From: Testudinibacter crocodili
Lineage (GTDB): Bacteria; Pseudomonadota; Gammaproteobacteria; Enterobacterales; Pasteurellaceae
Assembly: GCA_006228005.1 (NCBI GenBank)
Contig: VDHG01000045.1
Coordinates: 1-63,846, forward strand
DNA length: 63,846 bases
Direction of reading: 5' to 3'
Part shown: one piece after another, positions 1 through 11,227 of the stretch
How the letters are laid out: every line of letters starts with the position of its first letter
Numbering within the stretch: the stretch's first letter is position 1
Notes under the pieces: generated by a model
What the model was told of the DNA's origin: nothing
Databases searched by the model: none
Seen by the model: the letters and a program-made list of their open reading frames with translations, nothing else
Made by a program: the position numbers and the translations under genes

Positions 1-57
1 TTTTGTATGGGCGCAAAAAAGCAAAAGTGCGGTGTTGCAGGATAGTAACTAGATGGC

Positions 58-83
58 AAAAAATACCCCACCAGTCAGTGGGG
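58..83 (-). terminator. Rho-independent terminator of malK-lamB-malM
   Basis: Read leftward, a CCCCAC / GTGGGG stem (66-71 with 78-83, 6-nt loop) is followed by TATTTTTT. It lies just past the malM stop and closes the leftward maltose operon. Confidence 0.85.
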
Positions 84-116
84 CGAGAGGCAAGATGAAA
101 AAGCAGATAATTAAAA

Positions 117-971
117 CTATTTTTGTGATACCAACCCGATAAAGGTTTTACGCGGCGAGCCGAGGCCGAGCTGTTCTGCTTCATTAACTAAATTCATCGC
201 TCGGTTAACATCATTGTTTTTTATAGCATTGCGAATCGCATTATTAAAATATTGTTCGGTTTCTTGTTCCACGGGTTTTGTTAATGGTTTCTCGGTTTTT
301 GTATTGCGACCGACAGCTTGTGGCTCAACCGCACTTTTAGTTTTAAATTCTGGCATTGCTAAGCCGATAAATTGAGTGCTTTGTTTTCCGTCAACCTCGA
401 TATGAATCTTCCCATTAAGACTGTGCTTGGCTTGTAAATCATCAATTGCCGGTGGTTGGTTGCCGCGGGCTTTGGCATATAATTTTGCCGGATGTGGCAC
501 AGTGGTACTGCCTTTCAGATCGTCATCAGTGGTATAAACTAACAAATAGATGTAATCCTGATTTGGCGTTGGGGTCAGTTGCAGTGCTTTGCTTAAGCGG
601 TTGCCTTGCAATCCGCTCTCGTTTTGAAACTGGAAGGTATTTGCCGGATAAGTGGCTGCGAGATTGAAATTGGCATCCAAAACGGCGACATTCGGGACAA
701 AAATATGCTCGTTGTCTTCAACCGAGCTGCTAATCGTAATATCCAACGTTCCCTGATTGGCAGGCAGGCGGTAAGCAGCGATCGGGCTGTCAATGCTGCT
801 GAGATTGCGTTGCTGGGCATCAAGTGTGGTCGTTTGTTGCTGTGACAAGCCAATTTCTTGCCAAGTCAGCTTGCTGGCCGCTTGTGGATTGATATGCGGT
901 TGTGCCGCATAGCTTGCAGCGGAACAGAGTAAACCGACGCTTAATACGGTTGAACTAATCCATTTTTTCAT
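117..971 (-). CDS. malM: Maltose operon periplasmic protein MalM
   Basis: A 284-residue exported protein of the MalM family. It is periplasmic and its exact function in maltose uptake is unknown even in E. coli. The start at 971 is preferred to an upstream start because GAGGTCAAT precedes the ATG and a signal peptide then begins at residue 1 (MKKW..., hydrophobic core, SYAA near residue 22). It is the last gene after malK and lamB, the same order as in E. coli. The N-terminal half carries a beta-rich domain with the LLVYTTDDDLKG stretch typical of MalM. A hairpin separates it from lamB, so it may be expressed below lamB level. Confidence comes from family resemblance and context together. Confidence 0.9.
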   Translation of the reverse strand: MKKWISSTVLSVGLLCSAASYAAQPHINPQAASKLTWQEIGLSQQQTTTLDAQQRNLSSIDSPIAAYRLPANQGTLDITISSSVEDNEHIFVPNVAVLDANFNLAATYPANTFQFQNESGLQGNRLSKALQLTPTPNQDYIYLLVYTTDDDLKGSTTVPHPAKLYAKARGNQPPAIDDLQAKHSLNGKIHIEVDGKQSTQFIGLAMPEFKTKSAVEPQAVGRNTKTEKPLTKPVEQETEQYFNNAIRNAIKNNDVNRAMNLVNEAEQLGLGSPRKTFIGLVSQK

Positions 972-983
972 ATTGACCTCAGA

Positions 984-1026
984 TTTTGATAAAAAAGAAC
1001 CGCTCTTTGCAGGTTCAAAGAGCGGT
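984..1026 (-). terminator. Intercistronic hairpin between lamB and malM
   Basis: Leftward transcription reads ACCGCTCTTTG / CAAAGAGCGGT (999-1009 with 1016-1026, 6-nt loop), then a T-rich run. It has the form of a complete intrinsic terminator inside an operon, so it probably lets only part of the transcript continue into malM. Confidence 0.75.
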
Positions 1027-1036
1027 AGAAAGTGAA

Positions 1037-2341
<1,305 letters not shown>

Positions 2342-2363
2342 TTAAAGTTACTACATTTTAAGT

Positions 2364-2401
2364 GGCTTATTTTCCCTGAAGCAGGGTCAGCGCAATAAGC
2401 C
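2364..2401 (-). other. Long RNA hairpin in malK-lamB gap
   Basis: Outer arms GGCTTATT (2364-2371) and AATAAGCC (2394-2401) enclose a second stem CCCTG / CAGGG (2374-2378, 2382-2386). There is no T-run after it, so it looks like an mRNA stabiliser or pause element rather than a terminator. Confidence 0.55.
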
Positions 2402-2429
2402 GGATTTTACAGACAAAAGTATCCCGTCC

Positions 2430-2448
2430 GACTATATTTAAAATAGTC
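2430..2448 (-). other. Small palindrome downstream of malK
   Basis: GACTAT (2430-2435) and ATAGTC (2443-2448) flank a 7-base AT loop in the malK-lamB gap. It could be a second mRNA hairpin or a protein site; function not evident. Confidence 0.4.
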
Positions 2449-2491
2449 GAAATAGTTAAAATGGATTTAAAAACAGAGTGTTATTGGGGTA

Positions 2492-3610
2492 TTACACGCC
2501 GATTTCTTTATGTAGCCGTCGGCAGGCAGTACCATCATCTTTAAATAAATGGCAGCGTTGCGGTACAATCCCGATATCCATCACTTGCCCTTCTTCGACC
2601 AGCACTACATCGTTTTGACGGTAGACCAAGGTCGGCTGTTTGATTTCCGGAATTTCTAGATGGATTTGGGTTTCGTTACCGAGCAGTTCGACCACGGTGA
2701 CGATGCCTTTCAATTTGATCTCCGCCTTATCTGCCGGAATCAAATGTTCTGGGCGCACGCCTAAGGAAAGATTTTCACCGACTCTGACCCCGGTTCCTTC
2801 CACCGGAATCCAAAAATGGTGATGATGGGCATCCGGTAGTTCAATTTGTACTCGTTGCTTTTCAACGGCGGTAACTTTCACTGGTAAAAAGTTCATTTTA
2901 GGTGACCCGATAAACCCGGCAACAAAGCGATTTGTCGGATAGTGATATAGCTCCAGCGGTTTACCAACTTGCGCGATGCCACCGGCGTTCAACACCACAA
3001 TTTTATTTGCCAAGGTCATGGCTTCGATTTGATCGTGGGTAACATAAATCATAGTGCGATTGAGTTTTTTATGCAGTTTGGAAATCTCGACCCGCATTTG
3101 TACCCGTAATGCAGCGTCCAGATTGGAAAGCGGTTCGTCAAGCAGAAAGACTTGCGGTTGCGAAACTAAGGTTCGTCCAATTGCTACCCGTTGCCGTTGT
3201 CCGCCGGACAAGGCTTTTGGTTTGCGATCCAACAAATGTGCCAATTGCAGAATTTCGGCAACTTGATTAACACGTTTGCTACGCTCTTCTCGGTTGACCC
3301 CGGCCAGTTTTAAACCGAATGACATATTTTCCGCTACATCCAAGTGCGGGTAAAGTGCATAAGACTGGAACACCATGCCGATGCCACGCTTGGCGGGCGG
3401 CACATCGTTCATCAGGGTATCGCCGATGTACAATTCGCCGGAAGTGATGTCTTCCAAACCGGCAATCATGCGCAACAGGGTCGATTTTCCACAGCCGGAA
3501 GGTCCGACGAATACCACAAATTCCCCTTCTTCGATCTCTAAATTAATATCTTTGGAAATGTGGATATCACCATAAGATTTATAGACTTTGCGTAAAGAAA
3601 GACTCGACAT
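2492..3610 (-). CDS. malK: Maltose/maltodextrin ABC transporter ATPase MalK
   Basis: The 372-residue ATPase of the MalEFGK2 importer. Walker [10 protein letters not shown] is at residues 36-44, the signature LSGGQ at 134-138, Walker B FLLDEP at 155-160 and the H-loop histidine in YVTHDQ near 193. The region after about 235 is the regulatory OB-fold domain typical of MalK. In E. coli MalK also binds and restrains MalT when transport is idle, and the presence of malT here makes that likely. It is the first gene of the leftward operon, diverging from malE. AGGGGA precedes the ATG. Confidence 0.97.
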   Translation of the reverse strand: MSSLSLRKVYKSYGDIHISKDINLEIEEGEFVVFVGPSGCGKSTLLRMIAGLEDITSGELYIGDTLMNDVPPAKRGIGMVFQSYALYPHLDVAENMSFGLKLAGVNREERSKRVNQVAEILQLAHLLDRKPKALSGGQRQRVAIGRTLVSQPQVFLLDEPLSNLDAALRVQMRVEISKLHKKLNRTMIYVTHDQIEAMTLANKIVVLNAGGIAQVGKPLELYHYPTNRFVAGFIGSPKMNFLPVKVTAVEKQRVQIELPDAHHHHFWIPVEGTGVRVGENLSLGVRPEHLIPADKAEIKLKGIVTVVELLGNETQIHLEIPEIKQPTLVYRQNDVVLVEEGQVMDIGIVPQRCHLFKDDGTACRRLHKEIGV

Positions 3611-3703
3611 AATTTTTCCCCTGTGCAGGTTTTTATTCTATTATATTTGCTATAACCCAATAGCTAATGGTGGTTAGTATGCCGAGAGAAAGCAAGAAAA
3701 AAA

Positions 3704-3709
3704 TCCTCC
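3704..3709 (-). promoter_or_regulatory. MalT-box-like site before malK
   Basis: TCCTCC on the plus strand (GGAGGA on minus) matches the GGA(G/T)GA core of MalT boxes and lies about 95 bp before malK in its orientation. A single short core is weak evidence; the position supports it. Confidence 0.5.
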
Positions 3710-3779
3710 TTTGCAGAATTTTTTTAGGCGGAGGTGAAAAATAGGCATAAAACACAGAATATTTTTTATACGTTTATAT

Positions 3780-3858
3780 TGTGATCAAGATCAGATTTAT
3801 ACGCTTATTTTCTGTGATCGCTATCGCAAAAAGTGCGGTTTGTGTGATCGAGATCACC
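3780..3858. promoter_or_regulatory. Three CRP-like sites between malK and malE
   Basis: Three 16-mers resemble the TGTGATCnnGATCACA consensus: TGTGATCAAGATCAGA (3780-3795), TGTGATCGCTATCGCA (3813-3828) and TGTGATCGAGATCACC (3843-3858). Spacing between starts is 33 and 30 bp. E. coli uses several CRP sites between flanking MalT boxes in the same divergent region, and this arrangement repeats that logic. Confidence 0.8.
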
Positions 3859-3872
3859 GTTTGTGCGGCAAG

Positions 3873-3900
3873 GGAGGAGCAACAGGGATGATGCCCTCCT
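3873..3900. promoter_or_regulatory. MalT-box cluster upstream of malE
   Basis: GGAGGA (3873-3878) and GGATGA (3886-3891) sit on the plus strand, followed by CCCTCCT, an imperfect box on the other strand. Both plus-strand cores fit the MalT GGA(G/T)GA pattern, 13 bp apart, about 100 bp upstream of malE. Confidence 0.65.
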
Positions 3901-3990
3901 AATATTAAAACGGCAATATGAGTGAAAATAGTGGCGACAAGCTGTGTTACTCAAATCATTTTATTCAAATTATTCAAATAAGGACTGGTT

Positions 3991-5181
3991 ATGATCAAAA
4001 ATAAATATTTAACCCTGACACTAAGTGCGGTTGCTGCATTAGTCGTTTCAAGCAGCAGTCTGGCAAAGCTGGAAGCCGGGAAGCTTGTCATTTGGATCAA
4101 TGGTGACAAAGGGTATGACGGTTTGGCGGAAGTGGGTAAAAAATTCGAAGCCGATACCGGTATTCCAGTGTTGGTCGAGCATCCAGATAAACTGGAAGAA
4201 AAATACCCACAAGTGGCATCAACCGGCGACGGTCCGGATATTGTTTTCTGGGCGCATGACCGTTTTGGCGGCTACGCACAAGCCGGATTATTGTCGGAGT
4301 TACACCCAAGCCAAGCATTTAAAGATAAATTTGTTCCCTTTGCTTGGGATGCCGTCAGTTACAACGGCAAAATCATCGGTTATCCAGTGGCAATTGAAGC
4401 CCTCTCGCTGATTTATAATAAAGATTTATTGCCAGAAGCACCAAAAACCTGGGAAGAGGTGACGGCATTGGATGCAAAACTGAAAAAAGAAGGCAAAAAT
4501 GCAGTGATGTGGAATTTGGCAGAACCGTATTTCACTTGGCCGATTATCGCAGCTGATGGCGGATATGCGTTTAAGTATGAAAACGGGCAGTACAACACCG
4601 CGGATATTGGAGTCAACAATGAAGGCTCGCAGCGAGGGTTGCAATTTGTGGTTGATTTGGTGAAAAACAAAGTGATCAATGCTGATACCGATTATGCCAT
4701 TGCTGAAGCTTCTTTTAACAAAGGGCAAACGGCATTAACGATTAACGGTCCTTGGGCATGGGGCAATATTGAAAAGAGCGGTATCAATTACGGCGTAGCC
4801 GTGTTGCCGACCTTGAATGGCCAGCCATCAAAACCGTTTGTCGGAGTCTTGAGCGCAGGCATCAACTCCGCCAGCCCGAACCAAGATTTAGCGGTCGAAT
4901 TTTTGGAAAATTACCTGTTGACCAATGAGGGACTGGATAGCGTCAATAAAGACAAACCGTTGGGTGCGGTGGCGTTGACCTCTTATCAGACTGAATTGGC
5001 AAAAGACAGCCGGATTGCTGCCACCATGCAGAATGCGGAAAACGGCGAAATTATGCCGAATGTACCGCAAATGTCTGCGTTTTGGTATGCGGAGCGCAGT
5101 GCGATTATCAATGCGGTCAACCAACGGCAAAGCGTCAAAGAGGCATTGGATGATGCGGCAGGACGGATTAAAGCTCAGTAA
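3991..5181 (+). CDS. malE: Maltose/maltodextrin-binding periplasmic protein MalE
   Basis: A 396-residue solute-binding protein, the same length as E. coli MalE. It delivers maltose and maltodextrins to MalFGK2. The signal peptide runs to about residue 25 (cleavage after SSSLA). The mature start [20 protein letters not shown] and the stretch [21 protein letters not shown] are hallmarks of MalE. AAGGA precedes the ATG. It is the first gene of malEFG, and an uptake-sequence hairpin right after it should keep MalE in excess over the membrane subunits. Confidence 0.98.
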   Translation: MIKNKYLTLTLSAVAALVVSSSSLAKLEAGKLVIWINGDKGYDGLAEVGKKFEADTGIPVLVEHPDKLEEKYPQVASTGDGPDIVFWAHDRFGGYAQAGLLSELHPSQAFKDKFVPFAWDAVSYNGKIIGYPVAIEALSLIYNKDLLPEAPKTWEEVTALDAKLKKEGKNAVMWNLAEPYFTWPIIAADGGYAFKYENGQYNTADIGVNNEGSQRGLQFVVDLVKNKVINADTDYAIAEASFNKGQTALTINGPWAWGNIEKSGINYGVAVLPTLNGQPSKPFVGVLSAGINSASPNQDLAVEFLENYLLTNEGLDSVNKDKPLGAVALTSYQTELAKDSRIAATMQNAENGEIMPNVPQMSAFWYAERSAIINAVNQRQSVKEALDDAAGRIKAQ

Positions 5182-5208
5182 AAACCCAGTGTAATTATTT
5201 TTGTTTTA

Positions 5209-5248
5209 ACCGCACTTTGCCTTTTTAACAATACAAAGTGCGGTCTTT
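5209..5248 (+). terminator. Uptake-sequence inverted pair after malE
   Basis: ACCGCACTTTG (5209-5219) and CAAAGTGCGGT (5234-5244) form an 11-bp stem followed by CTTTTG. Two opposed DNA-uptake signals thus make a partial terminator between malE and malF. Confidence 0.75.
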
Positions 5249-5268
5249 TGTTTCGGACAGGCGGTGTT

Positions 5269-6843
5269 ATGCAACCAACAATCCCCCAACCAATCCCTCA
5301 ACCAGGGGCACACTCTGCGGATCGTTCTTTCGCTAAATACCTTAAATGGGGAGTGATTACCCTTGTGCTGCTGATTGATTTTTATCTGGTCTCGGTGATG
5401 TATCTGCAAGGTGAAATTTTGTTTGCGATTTTGACCTTGGTGGTGATCAGTTCCGGTATTTATGTGTTTGCCAACCCCAAAACCTATGCGTGGCGCTATG
5501 TTTATCCCGGCATTATGGGCATGGGAATTTTCATTCTGTTTCCGCTGATCTGCACTATTGTAATTGCGTTCACCAATTACAGTGGCACCAACCAGCTGGC
5601 ATTTGAAAGAGCGGTCAGCGTGCTGTCGCAGCAACGCTATTTCTCCGGTGAAAAATACGACTTCAAACTGTTTGCGCAAGCGGATAACCAGTGGCAAATA
5701 GAAGTGACGTCGGCACAGGGCGAGAGCTACCTTTCCGATGATTTTCGCTTTGGCAGTGAAACGATCGCGCTACAGCTCGAAAGTGCGGTCAGCGCACAGC
5801 CTGCGGTGCCGCTAAAAACCGTGATTGAAAATCGCAATCTGTTGCAGCAAAGCCGCTTGATTCTGCCAAACGGCGCTGAACTGAGTATGAGTTCATTGCG
5901 CCAATTTGCGCAGCAAAGCCCACGTTATCAATATCATAGTGAAAATGAAGAGCTGGTTAATTTGGAAAACGGCAAACGCTATAAGGCCAATAACCAAATC
6001 GGTTTTTTCCAATTGATCGATAATCAAGGCAATTGGCAAGCAGAAACATTGGAGCCGGGTTATACAGTGCTGACTGGTTGGAGCAACTTCATTAAAATCT
6101 TCAGCGATGAGGGTATTCAAAAACCGTTTATCCAGATTTTTATCTGGACGGTAATTTTTTCAGTGCTGACAGTATTGTTCACCGTGATGATCGGCATGAT
6201 TTTAGCCTGTGTGGTGCAGTGGGAGCCGTTGCGAGGCAAAGGGGTTTACCGCTTGTTGCTGATTCTGCCTTATGCTGTACCGGCGTTTATCTCAATTCTG
6301 ATTTTTAAAGGCTTGTTCAACCAAAGTTTCGGTGAAATCAACCTGATTTTAAACCAGGTGTTTGGCATTCGTCCGGAATGGTTCAATAGCCCGACGTTAG
6401 CCAAAGTGATGTTAGTGATTGTCAACACCTGGCTGGGGTATCCGTATATGATGATTTTATGCATGGGCTTACTGAAAGCGATTCCACAAGATTTGTACGA
6501 AGCTTCCGCAATGGATGGTGCCAGCACCTGGCAGAATTTCAGCAAAATCACAGTGCCGTTGCTGATCAAACCACTCACGCCACTAATGATTGCTTCGTTT
6601 GCGTTTAATTTCAATAATTTCGTGTTGATTCAATTGTTGACCAACGGACGTCCGGATATGATCGGCACCTCAACCCCGGCAGGTCACACCGACTTATTGG
6701 TCAGCTACACTTACCGAATTGCATTTGAAGGCAGTGGTGCGCAAGACTTCGGCTTGGCGGCGGCAATCGCGACGATTATCTTCCTGTTGGTCGGCGGCTT
6801 GGCGCTACTCAATCTGAAAGCCACCAAGTTAAAACTGGATTAG
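5269..6843 (+). CDS. malF: Maltose transporter permease MalF
   Basis: Inner-membrane subunit of MalFGK2, 524 residues from the ATG at 5269. That start is chosen over an upstream TTG because AGGCGG lies just before it. N-terminal membrane segments are followed by the large periplasmic loop characteristic of MalF, then the permease core. The EAA motif that docks MalK is visible as [19 protein letters not shown]. The periplasmic loop starts near the sequence [15 protein letters not shown]. malG follows after 10 bp. Confidence 0.96.
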   Translation: MQPTIPQPIPQPGAHSADRSFAKYLKWGVITLVLLIDFYLVSVMYLQGEILFAILTLVVISSGIYVFANPKTYAWRYVYPGIMGMGIFILFPLICTIVIAFTNYSGTNQLAFERAVSVLSQQRYFSGEKYDFKLFAQADNQWQIEVTSAQGESYLSDDFRFGSETIALQLESAVSAQPAVPLKTVIENRNLLQQSRLILPNGAELSMSSLRQFAQQSPRYQYHSENEELVNLENGKRYKANNQIGFFQLIDNQGNWQAETLEPGYTVLTGWSNFIKIFSDEGIQKPFIQIFIWTVIFSVLTVLFTVMIGMILACVVQWEPLRGKGVYRLLLILPYAVPAFISILIFKGLFNQSFGEINLILNQVFGIRPEWFNSPTLAKVMLVIVNTWLGYPYMMILCMGLLKAIPQDLYEASAMDGASTWQNFSKITVPLLIKPLTPLMIASFAFNFNNFVLIQLLTNGRPDMIGTSTPAGHTDLLVSYTYRIAFEGSGAQDFGLAAAIATIIFLLVGGLALLNLKATKLKLD

Positions 6844-6853
6844 GAGAAACAAT

Positions 6854-7744
6854 ATGGCAATGGTACAACCTAAATCAATGCGTTACCGCTTATGGGCAAC
6901 CCACTTATTATTAATCGGCTTTTTGGCGCTGATCCTGTTTCCGCTGCTGATGGTGATTGGGATTTCATTGCGGCCGGGCAATTTGGCGATCGGTGATCTG
7001 ATTCCGCAACAAATTTCGTGGGAACATTGGCAGCTGGCGTTGGGCATCGAAGTGGTGAACGCCGACGGTTCAATCAGCAAGCCACCGTTTCCGGTGCTGC
7101 TGTGGCTATGGAATTCGGTCAAAATCGCCAGCATCAGTGCGGTCGGGATTGTCGCACTGTCCACCACCTGTGCTTATGCCTTTGCCCGCATGAAATTCAA
7201 AGGCAAAAAAACCATTTTGCAAGGCATGCTGATCTTTCAAATGTTCCCGGCAGTGCTGTCGCTGGTGGCGTTGTATGCCTTATTTGACCGCTTGGGCATC
7301 TATGTGCCGTTTTTGGGCTTGAACACCCACGGTGGGGTGATCTTCGCCTATCTGGGCGGCATTGCGTTGCATGTCTGGACGATTAAAGGTTATTTTGAAA
7401 CCATTGACGGTTCACTGGAAGAAGCCGCCGCATTGGACGGTGCGACGCCGTGGCAGGCATTCCGGTTAGTATTATTGCCGTTGTCGGTGCCGATTTTGGC
7501 GGTGGTGTTTATCTTGTCATTTATCGCTGCGATCACCGAATTTCCGGTGGCCTCACTGCTGTTGCGCGATGTCAACAGCTACACGTTGGCGGTCGGCATG
7601 CAGCAATATCTCTATCCACAAAACTACCTTTGGGGCGATTTTGCCGCCGCCGCAGTACTATCCGCCATTCCCATCACGTTAGTTTTCTTGCTGGCGCAAC
7701 GCTGGCTGGTCGGCGGTTTAACTGCCGGCGGGGTCAAAGGCTAG
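6854..7744 (+). CDS. malG: Maltose transporter permease MalG
   Basis: Second membrane subunit of the maltose importer, 296 residues, the usual MalG length. About six membrane segments are visible. The EAA motif reads [18 protein letters not shown], and the C-terminus [10 protein letters not shown] matches the tail that MalG inserts into the MalE/MalF path. The ATG is preceded by TAGGAGAAA overlapping the malF stop, so the two are translationally linked. It ends the malEFG operon with an uptake-sequence terminator. Confidence 0.97.
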   Translation: MAMVQPKSMRYRLWATHLLLIGFLALILFPLLMVIGISLRPGNLAIGDLIPQQISWEHWQLALGIEVVNADGSISKPPFPVLLWLWNSVKIASISAVGIVALSTTCAYAFARMKFKGKKTILQGMLIFQMFPAVLSLVALYALFDRLGIYVPFLGLNTHGGVIFAYLGGIALHVWTIKGYFETIDGSLEEAAALDGATPWQAFRLVLLPLSVPILAVVFILSFIAAITEFPVASLLLRDVNSYTLAVGMQQYLYPQNYLWGDFAAAAVLSAIPITLVFLLAQRWLVGGLTAGGVKG

Positions 7745-7766
7745 GTATAATCCATAACTTATTGTT

Positions 7767-7807
7767 AAACCGCACTTTTTATTGATAACTAAAGTGCGGT
7801 TTTTTTA
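7767..7807 (+). terminator. Uptake-sequence terminator after malG
   Basis: AAACCGCACTTT (7767-7778) pairs with AAAGTGCGGTTT (7791-7802), followed by a T-run. It is a full intrinsic terminator built from two opposed uptake sequences. Confidence 0.88.
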
Positions 7808-7824
7808 GATAAAAATAATAAACT

Positions 7825-7840
7825 TGTGATCTCTATCCGT
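7825..7840 (+). promoter_or_regulatory. CRP-like site before the small gene at 7900
   Basis: TGTGATCTCTATCCGT matches the left half of the CRP site perfectly and the right half loosely. It lies 60 bp upstream of the next ATG and would put that gene under the same control as mal. Confidence 0.45.
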
Positions 7841-7899
7841 TTTTTCAACGGCTTTTTTGTTATAACTATTGGTCAATAAAAATAAAAAAGAGGCTTTAA

Positions 7900-8259
7900 A
7901 TGAAAGCGGTAAAACACATTCCAGCACAAGATATTAATCCCAACAGTATCGATACCTTGATCGATTTACAGGACAATTTTTGTATTATCGATGTACAGCA
8001 GCCGGCTCAGTTGCACAATTTAATTGTGCGCAGCTTAAATAATAAAAAAATCAGCTATAAATTGACGACCGACAATGTTGATCCGCTAATCAATGAGCCA
8101 TTTAACCTCGGACACACCCAAGGTAGCAGCGGCTTCTTTTCCGGACTGTTTTATTATGTTTGGCTGAAAATTCATAATCTCAGCGTCGGCAAAAAGCCAC
8201 ATATTGCCCTCAATTTTGAAACCGCTAAAAATCAAATTTCCCTGACGTTTGTGGTGTGA
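7900..8259 (+). CDS. Conserved-looking hypothetical protein, 119 aa
   Basis: Family not recognised. It has no signal peptide or membrane segment. The protein begins MKAVKHIPAQDINP and has a Gly/Phe-rich central stretch (TQGSSGFFSGLFYYVWLKIH) that could be a hydrophobic surface or binding loop. The reading frame is open throughout, the codon use resembles its neighbours, and it has its own CRP-like site and a downstream terminator, so it is probably a real single-gene unit. It sits between malEFG and malT, but no functional link to maltose can be read from the sequence. The start has AGAGGC upstream. Confidence 0.7.
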   Translation: MKAVKHIPAQDINPNSIDTLIDLQDNFCIIDVQQPAQLHNLIVRSLNNKKISYKLTTDNVDPLINEPFNLGHTQGSSGFFSGLFYYVWLKIHNLSVGKKPHIALNFETAKNQISLTFVV

Positions 8260-8278
8260 TGGCTTAAATTTACGCTAA

Positions 8279-8312
8279 ACCGCACTTTCACTTATTTTTT
8301 GCAAAGTGCGGT
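8279..8312. terminator. Bidirectional terminator, small gene / malT
   Basis: ACCGCACTTT (8279-8288) and AAAGTGCGGT (8303-8312) form a stem between two converging genes. It is another opposed uptake-sequence pair. Confidence 0.75.
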
Positions 8313-8317
8313 AGCAA

Positions 8318-11032
8318 TCAGTTGGAATAGCCCATTAAGGTTAATAAATGCCGGGTGTATTCAATCGATTCGGTGCGGTTGTTGACGCCGATTTTTTGAT
8401 ACAGGTTGCGGATATGGGTTTTGATGGTAGTGGGTGCCACTTGCAGCTCGGTGGCGATTTGCTCGTTGCTGTAGCCGGAGTAGATTAAGCCTAGCACCTG
8501 CCATTCCCGTTGGGTCAGCGGACTGATACGCAACAATTCCGGCACTTGCGGATTTTGTAGCAGTTTTTCAACAAAGGTTTCATCGAAATGGGCGAATTTA
8601 TGCCGATAGTACTGGTTGATGCTGCGCAAAATAAACTGTGCTTTATGGGTCAATAATTCGTCTAAAATATTCAATTGCAATAGTTGGCGTAACTGTTGTG
8701 CCATGATTTCGCCTTCAATCACAAAAATACTGATAAAATTAGTCTGCTTGCTGAGTTCCAGCGCTTCAAGCAGGCTTTTTTGTGCGGCGACTGCATTGCC
8801 TTGTAGGAAACAAATGCGGTTGTACAGCACCAAATCTTTATTCAACTCGCTGATAAAATTATAAGTTCTGGCGGTGCTGATCAATTTTTCGCTGAGTAGT
8901 AACGCATCTTCATATTGTTGCAGAATAATGTTGGCACGCATGATATTGCGCCATTGGCGGTGTGAAAAATGGTTGGTGTCTTGCGCCGGTCGGTCACTTT
9001 GCAACAGCCAAGAGCGGGTTTGCTGCTGGTCGTCTTTCATCTGCCAACACAGCAGTTCGGCTTCATTATGGTGCGACAGCCAATCATTGTGATAATGGTG
9101 GGTTTGCAGCAGGCTGCGTTGGTGGCGCAGGATTCGTTCGGCATTGTCCAGATTGCCACGGGTAATTGAAATTTTCGCCAATAATGATAGGCACTGTAAT
9201 TTATCCGCTTCGTTCGCCAACACCTCTAATCCAGCTTCCGCCATTGCCTCGGCTTTGTCCAGTGAATACCACTCCCATAAGATATGCCCTTTCAGACGCA
9301 ATAAAAACTCATACATCGGCAGTTTTTGCAGATGTTGTTTTTTCACCAGCAGTGTGGCTTTGTCGAGAATATCGTAGGCGGTTTGCAGAAACCCCTGCGC
9401 TAGCAGAATTTCTGCTTGTTGCAATAGCGACCATAAAATATGGTGATAGGCTTGGTTTTGTTGCGCCAGTTTTTCCGCCTCGCGCATCATCTTCAGCGCT
9501 TGGTTCAGCTGGCCGCGACAATGCTGTGCTTCGCCGATCACTGCGGTGGCGACAATATGAGCGTACTGTTTTTCTTGCGGCAGATATTGCAAGGCGGTGG
9601 TTGCCAGTTGCAGTGCGGTTTGATCATCACCAGCATTGATCGCCACTTGCGCCCGCAGCGCATCGAATTCTGCTTGTAGTTGCCGATCAATATCGATATT
9701 TTGTTGTTGGGTTGCTATGGTGAATTTTTGCAACAATCCGCCGACTTCATGGTGTTTGTGCTGGCTTTGCAGCAACCAGGCTTGCAACAGCACTAAACGG
9801 GGATAGGTTGCCAATTGCTGAAATTGCACCGCACTTAGGCTCTCTTCCAATAGTTTCAGCTCACCTTGGTGATACAGCTGCCAACCGATTTGTTGCAGCA
9901 GTGCCAACAGGATTTTCGGTTGTTGCAGTTGCATGGCGTGATACAGCGCTTCGGTAGCATAGCCGATTTCCAACCACGCATCGGCGGCTTGTTGATGTAA
10001 ACGTTGCAGTTCCGGCTGTGTCAATTCACGCGAATGGGCTAAAAATGAGGCGAACAGCGGGTGAAAACGCCACCACTGCTCTTGTTGATCGATATTGATC
10101 GGATAGACAAACAAGCCCTGTTTCACCAGATTATCTAAGCGTAGTCGGCTGTCAGATAAACCGGTAATTTTTTCAACTAAAAACTCATTCATCGAACGCA
10201 ACAGTGAACAACGCAGCAAAAACAGGCGGGTATCCGCATCGAGATTGTGAAACACTTCGTCGTTCAAATATTCGCTGATGTGATTGCTGTTGATTTTGGT
10301 GATCGACTTTGCCGCTTCGTGTAACGAGGTTTGATGTTGTCGGGCATACAAATTGACCAGTTGCAGTGCGGTCGGCCAGCCTTCGACCTGATCGCAAAGC
10401 CGGTGTATTTCAGGTTCCGACAGCATTTCTTGATTATGCTCCAGATCATTACGTCCCTGAAAAAACTGGCGACTTTCGTCATGCGTAAATGGCAATTGAG
10501 TGATGTCGAGTTCCAACAGCAGTTCTTGCACCCGCAGGGTGGCGAGATTCAACGGCGGCATACTGCGCGAGATCAAAATCAGGGTCATATTTTGCGGCTG
10601 GTTTTTAATCCAAAATTTAAGTCCTTCGTGGATTTCATTGTTATCAATCAAGTGATAATCGTCGATCACCACAAAAAAGTGCGGTTTGAAGCGATTGCTT
10701 TCCACTAACAATTGGCTCAACGCCGCCAGGAAATTGGTTTGTGCTGGATTGGCGGTTGTGCCGTTGTCCTGATGGGTGGCGCGTGCCAAAGCAGCACGAA
10801 AATAGGTGATAAAGCGCTCACTTTCATTGTCGCTTTCGTCAAGCGAATACCAGCCGAGATTTTGTTGATTCTCTGCCCACTGTGACAGCAGCGTGGTTTT
10901 ACCGTAACCGGCAGGTGCATTGATCAATACTAACGGATACTGTGCTGTATTTTCCAATAATGCCAGCAAACGAGAACGGACAACAACATGCTGTAAACGT
11001 GACGAATGGCTGAGTTTGGATGGAATAAGCAT
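8318..11032 (-). CDS. malT: Maltose regulon activator MalT
   Basis: A 904-residue ATP-dependent LuxR-type activator (STAND NTPase), close to E. coli MalT (901). Walker A APAGYGKTT lies at residues 39-47. The acidic Walker B strand FFVVIDDYHL follows near 120, the middle is a long helical repeat region that binds maltotriose, and the C-terminal LuxR helix-turn-helix begins near 835 (LTQREWQVLGLIYSGYSNEQ). It activates malEFG, malK-lamB-malM and malPQ. It diverges from malP, and AGGAAAA precedes the ATG. Confidence 0.97.
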   Translation of the reverse strand: MLIPSKLSHSSRLQHVVVRSRLLALLENTAQYPLVLINAPAGYGKTTLLSQWAENQQNLGWYSLDESDNESERFITYFRAALARATHQDNGTTANPAQTNFLAALSQLLVESNRFKPHFFVVIDDYHLIDNNEIHEGLKFWIKNQPQNMTLILISRSMPPLNLATLRVQELLLELDITQLPFTHDESRQFFQGRNDLEHNQEMLSEPEIHRLCDQVEGWPTALQLVNLYARQHQTSLHEAAKSITKINSNHISEYLNDEVFHNLDADTRLFLLRCSLLRSMNEFLVEKITGLSDSRLRLDNLVKQGLFVYPINIDQQEQWWRFHPLFASFLAHSRELTQPELQRLHQQAADAWLEIGYATEALYHAMQLQQPKILLALLQQIGWQLYHQGELKLLEESLSAVQFQQLATYPRLVLLQAWLLQSQHKHHEVGGLLQKFTIATQQQNIDIDRQLQAEFDALRAQVAINAGDDQTALQLATTALQYLPQEKQYAHIVATAVIGEAQHCRGQLNQALKMMREAEKLAQQNQAYHHILWSLLQQAEILLAQGFLQTAYDILDKATLLVKKQHLQKLPMYEFLLRLKGHILWEWYSLDKAEAMAEAGLEVLANEADKLQCLSLLAKISITRGNLDNAERILRHQRSLLQTHHYHNDWLSHHNEAELLCWQMKDDQQQTRSWLLQSDRPAQDTNHFSHRQWRNIMRANIILQQYEDALLLSEKLISTARTYNFISELNKDLVLYNRICFLQGNAVAAQKSLLEALELSKQTNFISIFVIEGEIMAQQLRQLLQLNILDELLTHKAQFILRSINQYYRHKFAHFDETFVEKLLQNPQVPELLRISPLTQREWQVLGLIYSGYSNEQIATELQVAPTTIKTHIRNLYQKIGVNNRTESIEYTRHLLTLMGYSN

Positions 11033-11121
11033 TATTTTTCCTGAAGAGTATGATCAACGAGCGCTAATGATAAAAGCTATTTTCGGTACCGACAAGCGCT
11101 AATCCGCTTACGCCTCAATTA

Positions 11122-11151
11122 TCCTCCTACAAAGATTGTAACAAGGAGGAG
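11122..11151 (+). promoter_or_regulatory. MalT boxes upstream of malP
   Basis: TCCTCC (11122-11127, box on the minus strand) and GGAGGA (11145-11150) form opposed MalT cores about 80-100 bp before malP. They also form a 7-bp inverted repeat, TCCTCCT / AGGAGGA. Position and form match MalT-dependent malPQ control. Confidence 0.65.
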
Positions 11152-11227
11152 TAAAAATCATCAGGTTGTTGCATAATAGTGTTAAATCATTTATTGACGT
11201 TTTATTACTATTCAGGAGACAGGGGTT

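Noticed and set aside
5206-5697. 163-codon leftward frame opposite the start of malF
   Set aside because: Antisense to malF and across the uptake-sequence terminator; composition is a shadow of the membrane-protein gene.
9166-9639. Long open frame opposite malT (157 codons)
   Set aside because: It is fully antisense to malT, has no ribosome site or recognisable domain, and follows the codon bias shadow of malT.
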